Numbered from the stretch's first letter, positions 16,050-25,062 are shown. The stretch: 64,000 nt of DNA from JACCTI01 sp038237435 (GCA_038237435.1 JBBRYT010000003.1:62001-126000), one strand, 5' to 3'. A program made the numbers and translations. The notes: generated from the sequence alone by a model not told the origin.

Positions 16050-16442
16050 ATGAAAAAGCTAACAACAGTTCTATCGCTCGCCGCTTTCGCGGCACTCACG
16101 TCAGTCTCCGCGCTGGCCCATGAGGGCGAAGAGCACGGCAAAGAAGCCGTCGGCGGCGACAAGGAAATGAAAAAAATCACCGGCGAGGTCGTCGATATGG
16201 CCTGCTATGTCGATCACAACTCCACGGGAGAGAAGCATGCTGATTGTGCGAAAAAGTGCATCACCAGTGGGCTACCCGTCGGTCTTAAAGCAGACGACGG
16301 AAAGACCTACCTGCTGATCGGAGATCATAAGCCGCTCAACTCCGAACTGGCGGAATACGCCGCGAAAAAAATCACGGTCGAGGGCAAGATCGCATCGCGC
16401 GACGGCATCAACATGATCGAGAACGCGGTCATTCAGAAGTAA
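16050..16442 (+). CDS. Secreted OB-fold-like protein with Cys motif, copper island
   Basis: The 130-residue product has a signal peptide (ending SALAHEG). A His/Glu-rich linker HEGEEHGKE follows, then a conserved-looking domain: KKITGEVVDMACYVDHNSTG, HADCAKKCITSGLPVGL, KTYLLIGDHKPL and KKITVEGKIASRDG. The three Cys with His in the middle may hold a metal. Proteins with GEVVDxxCY...CAxxCIxxGxPVG occur as small exported proteins in Acidobacteria and Verrucomicrobia without known function. It begins about 47 bases after the DUF3347 gene with GAAAGAGAT as ribosome-binding site. The stop is followed by an 11-base word variant that overlaps the next start. Confidence 0.7.
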   Translation: MKKLTTVLSLAAFAALTSVSALAHEGEEHGKEAVGGDKEMKKITGEVVDMACYVDHNSTGEKHADCAKKCITSGLPVGLKADDGKTYLLIGDHKPLNSELAEYAAKKITVEGKIASRDGINMIENAVIQK

Positions 16443-16455
16443 CTGAACCTAACGA

Positions 16456-16950
16456 GTGATCGAACACCTCAGTAATCCGGAGTATCTGCACGTCTTGCTG
16501 AACCCACTGCCAGTCTACGGACTGGCGGTGGGGGTGCTCGGCCTGGTCATTGCGCTTATTTCGCGGGCGCGTGCGGCGCGCGTCACTGCGCTGGCGATCG
16601 TCTTCGTTAGCACTTTTGCCGCGTGGCCGGTTTATCATTATGGCGAAGCTGGCTACGATCGCGTGCTTTCGATGGCGGATAACGATGGGAGCAAATGGCT
16701 CGAGGAACATCAACGCCGCGGGGAGCAGTTAATCTACGTCTTCTATGCGGTAGCGACTCTTGCCGCGCTTGCGATCGCGGCAGAATACAAAGTGTCCCGC
16801 GCTGCTCTTCCTCTCGCGCTGGCGACTGCCGTCTTAGCAAGCGCAACGCTCGGCGTCGGCGGCTACATCGCCAACGCGGGCGGGCGGATACGACATCGTG
16901 AGTTCCGCTATGCGCCGCCACCCGAGCAATCGAAGGAGCATGAGAACTAG
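16456..16950 (+). CDS. Four-helix inner-membrane protein of copper island
   Basis: The 164-residue product from GTG 16456 has four hydrophobic segments: about residues 14-38 (LLNPLPVYGLAVGVLGLVIAL), 42-62 (VTALAIVFVSTFAAWPVY), 92-112 (LIYVFYAVATLAALAI) and 116-140. The short tail is charged. There is a conserved-looking YHYGEAGYDRV loop. It resembles small membrane proteins next to efflux genes, but I recognise no named family. GTG 16456 overlaps a variant of the repeated word (CCTAACGAGTG). The downstream lipoprotein gene overlaps it by 11 bases. Confidence 0.65.
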   Translation: MIEHLSNPEYLHVLLNPLPVYGLAVGVLGLVIALISRARAARVTALAIVFVSTFAAWPVYHYGEAGYDRVLSMADNDGSKWLEEHQRRGEQLIYVFYAVATLAALAIAAEYKVSRAALPLALATAVLASATLGVGGYIANAGGRIRHREFRYAPPPEQSKEHEN

Positions 16951-17362
16951 CATTCCCTTCCTTTTCTGCTGCGCATTGCTGGCGGGATGTGCCACGAACT
17001 TCGAGCCAAAACCGTTGCCGGCTAACCATCCGGCAAGTGTTCACGCGCAAGAAGCGCCGCGCTCACACATCAAACGGTTGATCACGACGGATGTGCTGAC
17101 ACAGACAACCAAAGCGCAGCTTACCACGAAAGAGGCACCGACTCCTGATTTCCAAGACAACGGAAAGTCAAAGGACATGGGTTCGATGGAGGGGATGGAT
17201 CAATCGCGAACGAAAGTAATTCCGCCTGCTCCCGACCCAACCGCCTCGCCAGCGCGGATCATCTACACCTGTGTGATGCATCCCGAAGTGCAGCAGCCGA
17301 CGCCAGGCAAGTGTCCGAAATGTGGGATGACTTTGGTCAAGAAAGAAGGTGCTTTGCCGTGA
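16940..17362 (+). CDS. Lipoprotein with heavy-metal-binding domain
   Basis: The 140-residue product begins MRTSIPFLFCCALLAGC, a lipoprotein signal with lipobox LAGC. A flexible Pro/Thr/Met region (GSMEGMDQ) follows, and a C-terminal domain YTCVMHPEVQQPTPGKCPKC ending GMTLVKK. The YxCxMHP...PGxCPxCGM pattern is the heavy-metal-binding domain also found in CusB-like proteins and copper ATPases, including the ATPase at 21305 in this window. ATG 16940 is preferred because it starts the lipoprotein signal and overlaps the previous gene slightly. It probably scavenges or presents copper in the periplasm. Its stop overlaps the GTG of the TolC-like gene. Confidence 0.78.
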   Translation: MRTSIPFLFCCALLAGCATNFEPKPLPANHPASVHAQEAPRSHIKRLITTDVLTQTTKAQLTTKEAPTPDFQDNGKSKDMGSMEGMDQSRTKVIPPAPDPTASPARIIYTCVMHPEVQQPTPGKCPKCGMTLVKKEGALP

Positions 17363-18753
17363 GGTATTCCCTTCTTATTTCCGTTGCGGTAACTATTGGG
17401 ATTTCTGCAACAGCGTCGGCGCGACGGTCGGACTCGGCGCACAACGTGCAGTCGAGTGTAAGCGACCGCATCGGCACGCGCGTTGAATGGAGAAAAGACT
17501 TAGAAGCGGAGACCGAGATTTCGCGAACGGTTCAGACGCTCCTTCGCGGAACAATCACGGCTGAACGAGCGGTGCAAATCGCGTTGCTTAACAACCGCGA
17601 GCTACAGGCGACCTTTGAAGAAATTGGAATTGCGAACGCTGACCTGACCGAAGCCGGGTTGCTAAAAAATCCGCTTTTCGACGTGAGTGCTCGCTTTCCG
17701 GATCGACCGCCCTCAGCCACCAACCTCGAATTCGCGATCGTGCAGGACTTCCTTGATCTCCTCATGATTCCGTTACGGAAAAAGGTCGCGGCTAACGAAC
17801 TGGCGCGCGCGGAACTGAAAGTGGGCGATGCGGTCTTGAAACTCGTGGCCGAAGTGAAGACTACTTTCTACACCTTGCAGGGGAAGCAGATGTTGTTCAG
17901 TCGTCTGGGCGCGCTCGAAAATACAAATGCCGCCGCCTTGGAGCTCACGCAACGGCAGCACGAAGCGGGTAACATCAACGATCTCGAGCTCGCGAATCAG
18001 CAGTCCACCTATTCGCAGTCGAAGCTCGACGCTGCTCAGGTTGCGAAAGAGATGCGGAGCGATCGGGAGAAGCTGAATCGGTTGATGGGGACTTGGGGAA
18101 ACCAAACTCAGTGGACTATTTCGGACGAGCTTCCCGAGATGGCAGGCCGGGACTTTCCGACCGACCGACTCGAATCGCTCGCGATCTCTCAGCGACTGGA
18201 TCTGGCAGCGTCCAAAGCGGAAGTCAGCGCAGTCGTCCAGAGCCTCGGCCTAACTAAGACTTATCGTTACGTCGGGGCGATTGAGTTTGGCCTCGATACC
18301 GAAAAGAGCCCGGATCGCCAACGCGTGACTGGTCCGACGCTGAGACTCGAACTGCCGATCTTCAATCAAGGCAAAGGCCGTATCGCGCGCCTCGAAGCTC
18401 AACTGCGCCAGGCGGAGCGGCGGCTCGAAGCTCAGGCCATCGACATTCGCTCCGAGGTCCGCGAAGCGCGCGACCGTCTTCTCGCGGAAAAAGACCTCGC
18501 CACTTACTACCGCGAAGAATTGGTGCCGGAACGGAAGCGGGTGCTCGATCTCACTCTCACTAATTACAACGCGATGCTGAAAGGTCCTTACGATCTTCTG
18601 CTCGCGCGCCAGAATGAACTCGCCGCCGAGCGTGGATACATTGAGGCGCTACGCGATTACTGGATCGCCCGCGCTGATCTGGAACGTGCCGTGGGCGGTC
18701 GCCTAACGAGCAGTAGAAAAACGCAATCAAGCTTCAAGGAGACGCATCAGTAG
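17359..18753 (+). CDS. TolC/CusC-type outer-membrane efflux protein
   Basis: The 464-residue product from GTG 17359 (4-base overlap GTGA with the lipoprotein gene) has a signal peptide ending ATASA. It shows the duplicated alpha-barrel pattern of TolC family proteins: ALLNNRELQATFEEIGIANA, LTEAGLLKNPLFDVSARF, a first coiled-coil half, and after residue 300 the second half (LRLELPIFNQGKGRIARLEA, then EVREARDRLLAEKDL). It would form the outer-membrane exit duct of a metal efflux system. No RND pump or membrane-fusion gene is adjacent, so a partner must lie elsewhere or the duct serves another transporter. It is followed two bases later by the multicopper oxidase. Confidence 0.85.
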   Translation: MRYSLLISVAVTIGISATASARRSDSAHNVQSSVSDRIGTRVEWRKDLEAETEISRTVQTLLRGTITAERAVQIALLNNRELQATFEEIGIANADLTEAGLLKNPLFDVSARFPDRPPSATNLEFAIVQDFLDLLMIPLRKKVAANELARAELKVGDAVLKLVAEVKTTFYTLQGKQMLFSRLGALENTNAAALELTQRQHEAGNINDLELANQQSTYSQSKLDAAQVAKEMRSDREKLNRLMGTWGNQTQWTISDELPEMAGRDFPTDRLESLAISQRLDLAASKAEVSAVVQSLGLTKTYRYVGAIEFGLDTEKSPDRQRVTGPTLRLELPIFNQGKGRIARLEAQLRQAERRLEAQAIDIRSEVREARDRLLAEKDLATYYREELVPERKRVLDLTLTNYNAMLKGPYDLLLARQNELAAERGYIEALRDYWIARADLERAVGGRLTSSRKTQSSFKETHQ

Positions 18754-18755
18754 TT

Positions 18756-20012
18756 ATGTTTACACGACGCAAATTCTTTTCGGGCGCAGCGGCCTTACTA
18801 GGCGGAACTGCGCTGGCGAGTCGTATCGCACGCGGCGCGGAAGTGCTCGAGGCTCAAGGTTCACCTTCGCCGACAACGCAGGAAAACGCGCCATATATTC
18901 CGGTAGTCACGCCTAACGGTTCGACCTTGCCGTGGAAAATGGTGGGCGGTGTAAAGGAGTTTCACCTTATCGCTGAACCGGTGAAGCGTGAGTTCGCTCC
19001 GGGGATGACGGTGAACTGCTGGGGTTATAACGGCCAAACACCTGGCCCGACAATCGAAGTAGTCGAGGGCGAGCGAGTGCGGATTCTGGTCACGAACAAG
19101 CTTCCTGAAGCTACCTCGGCCCACTGGCACGGAGTTATTTTGCCTAACGGGATGGATGGAGTTGGCGGCGTGACGCAAAAGCATATCCAGCCGGGCGAGA
19201 CCTATGCGTATGAGTTCACGCTCGTGCAATCCGGCGTGCAAATGTATCACCCGCATTCCGACGAAATGGTGCAGATGGCGTTGGGCATGCACGGCTTTTT
19301 CGTCATTCATCCCAAAGGCGGATATCCAGCGCCAGTCGACCGGCATTTCTGCATCTTTCTCGCGGAATGGTTTGTCGAACCGGGAACGTTCACTCCGAAT
19401 CCGAGCGTCATGACGGATTTCAATCTTTTCACTTTCAACAGTCGCGTCTATCCCGGAACTGATCCGCTGGTTGTAAAACTCGGGCAGCGTGTCCGGTTTA
19501 GTTTCGCGAACCTGAGCATGGATAGTCACCCGATCCATTTTCACGGTCATCGTTGGTGGTCGGTCGAAACGGATGGGGGACAAATTCCCAAATCAGCCTG
19601 GTGGCCGGAGACAACCGTCAATGTTCCGCCAGGCACTACGCGGACGGTCGAATTCGTCGCCGATAATCCGGGCGACTGGGCGTTCCACTGCCACAAGAAT
19701 CATCACACGATGAATGTGATGGACCATCAACTTCCCAACATGATCGGTGTAAATCAGAAGGGCGCGAAGATGAACAAGATCATTCCCGGTTACATGGCGA
19801 TGGGCTCGAGAGGAATGGGAGAAATGGGGGCGATGAACATGGGCGCTCCAAAGAATACCTTACCGATGATGAGCGGAGACGGTCCATTCGGACCGATCGA
19901 AATGGGCGGCATGTTTACCGTCCTGAAGGTGCGCGAGGGAATTACAAGCTACGAGGATCCCGGTTGGTTTAAGCACCCGGAAGGAACCGTGGCCACGCTG
20001 GCAAAAGGCTAA
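18756..20012 (+). CDS. Tat-exported multicopper oxidase (CopA/CueO-like)
   Basis: The 418-residue product begins MFTRRKFFSGAAALLGG, a twin-arginine signal. Copper-site motifs are complete: AHWHGVILPNGMDG (type 2/3), MYHPHSDEM, SHPIHFHGHRWW, and WAFHCHKNHHTMNVM with the HCH tripeptide and type 1 ligands. The C-terminal part is Met-rich (MGSRGMGEMGAMNMG, then MMSGDGPFG), as in copper-resistance oxidases that bind and oxidise Cu(I). Two- or three-cupredoxin laccase-like size. It sits at the end of the 15607-20012 gene run, after the TolC-like gene, and is the clearest indicator that the island detoxifies copper. Confidence 0.9.
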   Translation: MFTRRKFFSGAAALLGGTALASRIARGAEVLEAQGSPSPTTQENAPYIPVVTPNGSTLPWKMVGGVKEFHLIAEPVKREFAPGMTVNCWGYNGQTPGPTIEVVEGERVRILVTNKLPEATSAHWHGVILPNGMDGVGGVTQKHIQPGETYAYEFTLVQSGVQMYHPHSDEMVQMALGMHGFFVIHPKGGYPAPVDRHFCIFLAEWFVEPGTFTPNPSVMTDFNLFTFNSRVYPGTDPLVVKLGQRVRFSFANLSMDSHPIHFHGHRWWSVETDGGQIPKSAWWPETTVNVPPGTTRTVEFVADNPGDWAFHCHKNHHTMNVMDHQLPNMIGVNQKGAKMNKIIPGYMAMGSRGMGEMGAMNMGAPKNTLPMMSGDGPFGPIEMGGMFTVLKVREGITSYEDPGWFKHPEGTVATLAKG

Positions 20013-20304
20013 CGCTATGAAAATCAAACTATCTAAGTCCCGTTTGCTAAAAGTAATTTCGATCGTGGTTCGTGCGAGCAGTGTCATCAAGCGCCGCCTA
20101 GTCATTACATGATGCATTTTGAAATGGTCTCGAAGAGGATCGCCCGGCAAGAAAATGCGCAGGTCGCCGAATGCTGCGGGCCAATCCGGGAAAACCACTG
20201 CTACCGCTCACCAGGCCACGTCCCGGAATGACATCAAAGGTGTCGGTTACTACAAATATGACTAACAACAAAGTTAGTCCGCCTTAATCGTATTATTGCA
20301 TGCT
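20013..20304 (+). other. Intergenic stretch with probable remnant of a Cys-rich CxxCH frame
   Basis: No intact gene is visible in these 290 bases. A 31-codon frame from ATG 20018 (MKIKLSKSRLLKVISIVVRA) has no recognisable product. In another frame an open stretch reads FDRGSCEQCHQAPPSHYMMH and continues to AECCGPIRENHCYRS, including CxxCH, but it has no start codon. This looks like the 3' part of a decayed or frameshifted small Cys/His protein belonging to the copper island. Confidence 0.35.
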
Positions 20305-20766
20305 ATGAACCGAACCCTTTATGTTGGAGGAGCGATCAGTGTTTTGCTCCTTGCTTCGAGCTGGAGCGAAACACTTTCCGGGGACACGGCACCGAGTACC
20401 GCGGCCGTAGAAAAATTTCACGATGCGCTTGCGCGCGGAGACGGACAGGCGGCGATGAATCTGCTCGCTCCGGATGCCGTGATCCTGGAAAGCGGCTGCG
20501 CACAATCACGCGCCGAATACGAACGCGAGCACTTAACCGAAGACATCAAGTTTGCTCAGGCAGTTCACAGCACGCGGTCTGATATCCACGTCGACATCAA
20601 TGGCGATACCGCCTGGCTAACGAGCCAGAGTAAATCCGAAGGAACGTTCTTAGGTAAGCCCGTGAACTGCAGCGGCGTTGAGTTAGCCGTTCTGACCAAG
20701 ACTTTCGATGGCTGGCGAATTCGCGCAATTCATTGGTCTAGCCACGTGATGAAGAAGCCACAATGA
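20305..20766 (+). CDS. Exported NTF2-like (SnoaL/DUF4440-type) protein
   Basis: The 153-residue product starts MNRTLYVGGAISVLLLASSW (signal peptide). An NTF2-like fold follows: TAAVEKFHDALARGDGQAAM, LLAPDAVILESGCAQSRAEY, then strands ending TKTFDGWRIRAIHWSS. Ketosteroid-isomerase-like proteins of this kind bind small molecules or act as enzymes; no catalytic assignment is possible. ATG 20305 is preferred to TTG 20296. A protein of similar plan is encoded at 36118-36573. It lies between the multicopper oxidase and the P-type ATPase on the same strand. Confidence 0.75.
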   Translation: MNRTLYVGGAISVLLLASSWSETLSGDTAPSTAAVEKFHDALARGDGQAAMNLLAPDAVILESGCAQSRAEYEREHLTEDIKFAQAVHSTRSDIHVDINGDTAWLTSQSKSEGTFLGKPVNCSGVELAVLTKTFDGWRIRAIHWSSHVMKKPQ

Positions 20767-20777
20767 CCCGGCCGACC

Positions 20778-21233
20778 TTAGCGCCACTGATAATATCCTT
20801 CGGCACGCGCATGAAGCTCCTGCTCGATGTGGTGTAGTTCGCCATGCATGTGCTGGATTTCGGCGCGCAGTCGGTGCCGATCGTAGTACTGCTCTCCACG
20901 GCGGAACTGATTATTCAATTGGGCAGCTTCGGCACGAAGGTGTCCGTACTCGCTCCAAATGTGGCGACCGGCGCGATACTCACGCATCTCGCGTTCAACA
21001 TGCGCCATCATACCGTTCATGTGGTCAACCTCGCGTTGCAGTTCGCCGAGGCCACTTCGACGATGCTCAAACACGCGGTGATCACCATAGTCCGATCGTC
21101 GGTCATCTCCCCGCTGCTCGTAAATTGGCTGTTGCTGCGGAATGTTCTCGTCCTCCTCGTGGGCGGTCGCTGTCAGTGCGAAACCGGCAAGGCTCAACAG
21201 CGCCGTCGCTGAAGTTGTGATGATCTTTTTCAT
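20778..21233 (-). CDS. Periplasmic His/Glu/Arg-rich coiled-coil protein
   Basis: The 151-residue product begins MKKIITTSATALLSLAGFAL with cleavage near TATAHEE. The mature protein is highly charged and helical, with repeated His-Met and Arg-Glu stretches (DHMNGMMAHVEREMREY, IQHMHGELHHIEQELHA). The heptad-like pattern suggests a coiled coil, and the many His/Met/Glu suggest metal binding, reminiscent of CpxP/CnrX-type periplasmic helical proteins but without the LTxxQ motif. ATG 21233 is chosen because it opens the signal peptide. It is divergent from the copper ATPase gene with 71 bases between them, so the two may share control. Confidence 0.65.
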   Translation of the reverse strand: MKKIITTSATALLSLAGFALTATAHEEDENIPQQQPIYEQRGDDRRSDYGDHRVFEHRRSGLGELQREVDHMNGMMAHVEREMREYRAGRHIWSEYGHLRAEAAQLNNQFRRGEQYYDRHRLRAEIQHMHGELHHIEQELHARAEGYYQWR

Positions 21234-21304
21234 ATTAGTGCGTTGCTGCAATCTTGGACGAACGTAGGGCCAACGTATTCGATTTGGCGGCAGGTTTCGG
21301 CTAA

Positions 21305-23656
21305 ATGAAAATAGGAACAACAGTGCGCGATCCGATCTGTGGGATGGAAGTTGATCCCGCGAATGCCGCCGCTCTTGCCGAGCGAGACGGCGAGACGTTC
21401 TATTTCTGTTCCGAGCATTGTCGACAAAAATTTCTACGCGAAGGCCGCTCAAGCGTAACGTCGTCTAACAAATCCAATGAGGATCACGCGTGCGGTCACG
21501 GGAATCACGATTCCGAAATGGCGGCGGCGGAGCGCAAGCCGGCGAAGATAATTTATACCTGCCCGATGCATCCGCAGATCGAGCAGGATCATCCTGGCAG
21601 TTGCCCCATTTGCGGCATGGCTCTTGAACTGAAGAACGTCGTCGCGGGAGCGGAGGAAGATATCACCGAGCTGCTCGATATGACGCGTCGGCTCTGGATC
21701 GGCGCAGTGCTAAGCGCTCCGGTATTCCTCCTTGCAATGGGGCATGTGGTGCCGGGCGCGCCGCACTGGGTGCAGGGCGATGTGTCGCGTTGGGCGCAGT
21801 TCATCTTGAGTACACCGGTTGTGCTTTGGTGTGGCTGGCCATTCTTCGTCCGCGGCTGGCAATCCATTCTTAATCGCTCGCTCAATATGTTTACGCTCAT
21901 CGCGATCGGTGTAGGCGCGGCGTATCTCTACAGCGCGGTCGTGATGCTCCTACCGCAAATCTTTCCACCGTCGTTCGCGATGCATGGGAAGATCGGCGTC
22001 TATTTCGAAGCGGCGGCGGTGATCACCGTCTTGGTCTTGTTAGGCCAGGTGCTTGAGCTTCGCGCACGCAGCCGCACCGGGAGCGCGATCCGTGCGTTGC
22101 TCGGATTAGCGCCAAACATCGCGCGCATCATTCGCGACGGAGAAGAGACCGATGTTCCGCTTGATCGAGTGCAAAAAGGCGACCGGCTCCGCATTCGTCC
22201 CGGCGACAAAGTTCCCGTAGACGGTCGAGTGATCGACGGCAGGACCAGCATTGATGAAGCGATGATCACGGGCGAGCCAATGCCGACTGAAAAGAACAGC
22301 GGCGATCGCGTGACGGCTGGCACAGTCAATCAAACGGGGAGCATCGTCATCGAAGCGGAGCGTGTGGGCAGCGAAACCATGCTCGCGCAAATTGTCGAAA
22401 TGGTCGCGCAAGCGCAACGCAGCCGCGCACCCATCCAAGGCTTGGCCGATAAAGTAGCTGGGTGGTTCGTGCCTGCGGTGATCCTCGCGGCCGTAATCAC
22501 ATTTTTTGTTTGGTGGTTTGTTGGACCTGAACCGCGGCTGGCCTACGCGATCGTTAACGCTGTCGCGGTCTTGATCATCGCGTGTCCTTGTGCGCTCGGA
22601 CTCGCGACGCCGATGTCGGTTATGGTGGGGGTAGGCCGGGGTGCGCAAGCGGGCGTGCTAATTAAGAAGGCGGAAGCGATGGAGTTGATGGAAAAGGTGC
22701 GGACGCTGGTCGTCGATAAGACAGGCACTCTCACCGAAGGTCGCCCACGCCTAACGACACTCATCCCTGCCGGTTCCGTTACTGAGGTAGAGCTACTCGC
22801 CGCCGCGGCGGCGGTCGAACAGAATAGCGAGCATCCTCTCGCCGCCGCGATTGTGAACAGAGCTAAAGAACGCGGCCTGAAGCTTCCGGCTGTCACTGAC
22901 TTTCAATCAACAACGGGCGGCGGTGTGTTTGGCCAAGTCGATAGCAAACGTGTGCTCGTCGGCAAACAGCAGTTCCTCCGCTCGCATAACATCGGTGATC
23001 TGGAGACGCTGGAAGCGAAAGCCGCCGAACTGCAACAGCAGGGAGAGACCGCGATCTTCATCGCCATCGATGGCCGCGCGGCCGGGATTGTCTCTGTCTC
23101 CGACCCGATAAAGGAATCAACGCCGGCTGCGATCGAGCAACTGCACAAGCTCGGTCTCAAGATCATCATGCTCACGGGCGATAATGAACGCACCGCGCGC
23201 GCCGTCGCCGAGAAGCTCGGCATCGATGAAGTCGAAGCCGGCGTCGAGCCGCAAGATAAGAACGATCGCGTTCGCAAACTGCGCGAGCAGGGCAGCATTG
23301 TCGCGATGGCCGGTGACGGCATCAATGACGCGCCTGCGCTTGCCGCCGCGGATGTTGGGATTGCGATGGGGACGGGCACCGATGTCGCGATGGAAAGCGC
23401 CGGCATCACGCTTCTCAAAGGCGATCTGCGCGGCATCGAAAAAGCGATCCGTCTTAGCCGCGCCATGATGAGCAACATCCGGCAGAATCTTTTCTTCGCC
23501 TTCATTTACAACTCGTTAGGCGTCCCCATCGCCGCGGGCGTTCTTTATCCCACATTCGGTTTACTCCTGAGCCCGATCCTAGCCGGCGCAGCGATGAGCC
23601 TGAGTTCGGTCTCCGTTATCGCCAATGCGTTGCGGCTTCGTACGGTAAAGCTTTAG
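21305..23656 (+). CDS. P1B-type copper-translocating ATPase with YHS and heavy-metal-binding N-terminal domains
   Basis: The 783-residue product starts with a YHS domain (residues about 8-45: DPICGMEVDPAN, FYFCSEHCRQKF) and a heavy-metal-binding domain (about 80-112: YTCPMHPQIEQ, GSCPICGM), with a His/Cys linker. Eight membrane helices and the P-type core follow: the CPC motif at about residue 427 in IACPCALGLATP, phosphorylation site DKTGTLTEG at about 471, NSEHPLA for the HP motif, and MAGDGINDAPAL. CPC and the HP motif indicate Cu(I)/Ag(I) export. It lacks the usual ferredoxin-like HMA domains; YHS plus the heavy-metal domain replace them. It probably pumps Cu(I) to the periplasm where the multicopper oxidase acts. 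Confidence 0.92.
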   Translation: MKIGTTVRDPICGMEVDPANAAALAERDGETFYFCSEHCRQKFLREGRSSVTSSNKSNEDHACGHGNHDSEMAAAERKPAKIIYTCPMHPQIEQDHPGSCPICGMALELKNVVAGAEEDITELLDMTRRLWIGAVLSAPVFLLAMGHVVPGAPHWVQGDVSRWAQFILSTPVVLWCGWPFFVRGWQSILNRSLNMFTLIAIGVGAAYLYSAVVMLLPQIFPPSFAMHGKIGVYFEAAAVITVLVLLGQVLELRARSRTGSAIRALLGLAPNIARIIRDGEETDVPLDRVQKGDRLRIRPGDKVPVDGRVIDGRTSIDEAMITGEPMPTEKNSGDRVTAGTVNQTGSIVIEAERVGSETMLAQIVEMVAQAQRSRAPIQGLADKVAGWFVPAVILAAVITFFVWWFVGPEPRLAYAIVNAVAVLIIACPCALGLATPMSVMVGVGRGAQAGVLIKKAEAMELMEKVRTLVVDKTGTLTEGRPRLTTLIPAGSVTEVELLAAAAAVEQNSEHPLAAAIVNRAKERGLKLPAVTDFQSTTGGGVFGQVDSKRVLVGKQQFLRSHNIGDLETLEAKAAELQQQGETAIFIAIDGRAAGIVSVSDPIKESTPAAIEQLHKLGLKIIMLTGDNERTARAVAEKLGIDEVEAGVEPQDKNDRVRKLREQGSIVAMAGDGINDAPALAAADVGIAMGTGTDVAMESAGITLLKGDLRGIEKAIRLSRAMMSNIRQNLFFAFIYNSLGVPIAAGVLYPTFGLLLSPILAGAAMSLSSVSVIANALRLRTVKL

Positions 23657-23781
23657 CCGCCTCCGTTTTCTTGGCTTGTGTCAAACCGCCCAGAGCTGGC
23701 TCGACATCTTGGCCGCATTGGTTTTCGCTGACTTGCTTATGATTCATTTTCGGAAGACGAAGGGTCACTGAAGCTCGACCA

Positions 23782-25062
23782 ATGCAGCCGTTCCAATTTT
23801 CCGCCGATGAAGATTTCGCCCAGCAGTGCGATCTTCAGGACTCGTTAGTCAAGTTTCGCGACAGTTTCCACATCCCACTAGGGAAAAACGGTCGCCCGGT
23901 CATTTATTTCGTTGGGAACTCGTTAGGCCTGATGCCCAAGACGACACCGGCAATCGTCAAACAGGAGTTAAAGGATTGGGCGGAGCTCGGAGTCGATGCG
24001 CATCTCGCAGGAGCGACGCCTTGGTATTCCTATCACGAAACCGTTCGGGCAAGCGCGGCTAGGATCGTGGGCGCGCAGCCGACCGAAGTCGTCTGCATGA
24101 ACAGCCTCACGGTCAATTTGCATCTGATGATGGCGACTTTCTACCGTCCCACGAAATCGCGTTCGAAAATCCTGATGGAAGATCCCGCTTTTCCCTCGGA
24201 CAACTACGCCGTCAGGTCGCAGATCGTTCATCATGGCTTTGAGCCTAACGAGTCGTTGTTGCTTGCTCGTGGGCGCGAGGGTGAAGCGACGGTGCGGGCG
24301 GAGGAAATCGAGACGATTCTCGAAAAACAGGGAGACGAGATTGCGCTCGTCCTTTTAGCGGGTGTGAATTTTTTCACGGGCCAGCTTTTCGACATCGCAA
24401 AAATAACCGCGCTGGCGCAGAAGCAAGGCTGTCTGGTGGGGATCGACCTTGCACATGCGGCCGGGAATGTGCCGCTCTCGTTGCACGACTGGAATGTGGA
24501 TTTCGCAGTCTGGTGTTCCTACAAATATTTGAATTCCGGTCCGGGCGCAGTCGCCGGCGCCTTCGTGCATAAACGGCACGCGACCAATACCGATCTCCCG
24601 CGCCTCGCCGGCTGGTGGGGAAACGACCCGGCTACGCGTTTTCGCATGCAGCTCGAGCCGGAATTTATTCCGGTGCGATCGGCCGATGCGTGGGCCGTCA
24701 GTAACCCGCCAATTCTCGCGCTGGCGCCGGTCCGCAGTTCCTTGGCTATTTTCGATGAAGCCGGCGGCATGCAGCCATTGCGGGACAAGTCGATAAAACT
24801 TACCGGTTATCTGCACTACTTGTTAGACCAAATTGGTTCGGATCGCTTCACCGTCATTACTCCGCAGCCTCCGAACGAGCGCGGATGTCAGCTATCCATC
24901 CTGGTCCACCAACATCCAAAGGAATTGTTCGCCGCATTGGAAGCAGCCGGAGTGAAGTGCGATTTTCGCGAACCGAATGTCGTCCGTGCTGCGCCCACGC
25001 CCCTCTACAATGCCTTCCACGAGGTTTGGCGTTTCGCGCAGATCCTCTCCTGCCACCGTTAG
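23782..25062 (+). CDS. kynU: Kynureninase (copy 1)
   Basis: The 426-residue product is a fold-type I PLP enzyme that hydrolyses kynurenine or 3-hydroxykynurenine to (3-hydroxy)anthranilate plus alanine. Family blocks present are IYFVGNSLGLMPK, SYHETVRASAARIVGA, NSLTVNLHLMMATFY, LVGIDLAHAAGN (PLP Asp), CSYKYLNSGPGAVAG with the Schiff-base Lys, and LAGWWGND. The length agrees with the bacterial and animal enzymes. It stands alone on the + strand after the copper island; kynurenine 3-monooxygenase is encoded 1.4 kb downstream on the same strand. A second, more distant kynureninase lies at 52970-54259. The NSLGL motif carries an exact copy of the repeated word (23919). Confidence 0.92.
   Translation: MQPFQFSADEDFAQQCDLQDSLVKFRDSFHIPLGKNGRPVIYFVGNSLGLMPKTTPAIVKQELKDWAELGVDAHLAGATPWYSYHETVRASAARIVGAQPTEVVCMNSLTVNLHLMMATFYRPTKSRSKILMEDPAFPSDNYAVRSQIVHHGFEPNESLLLARGREGEATVRAEEIETILEKQGDEIALVLLAGVNFFTGQLFDIAKITALAQKQGCLVGIDLAHAAGNVPLSLHDWNVDFAVWCSYKYLNSGPGAVAGAFVHKRHATNTDLPRLAGWWGNDPATRFRMQLEPEFIPVRSADAWAVSNPPILALAPVRSSLAIFDEAGGMQPLRDKSIKLTGYLHYLLDQIGSDRFTVITPQPPNERGCQLSILVHQHPKELFAALEAAGVKCDFREPNVVRAAPTPLYNAFHEVWRFAQILSCHR

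Noticed and set aside
20844..21212. A hydrophobic + strand frame opposite the periplasmic coiled-coil gene
   Set aside because: The minus-strand product has a clear signal peptide and charged heptads; the hydrophobic antisense is the expected complement of such codons.
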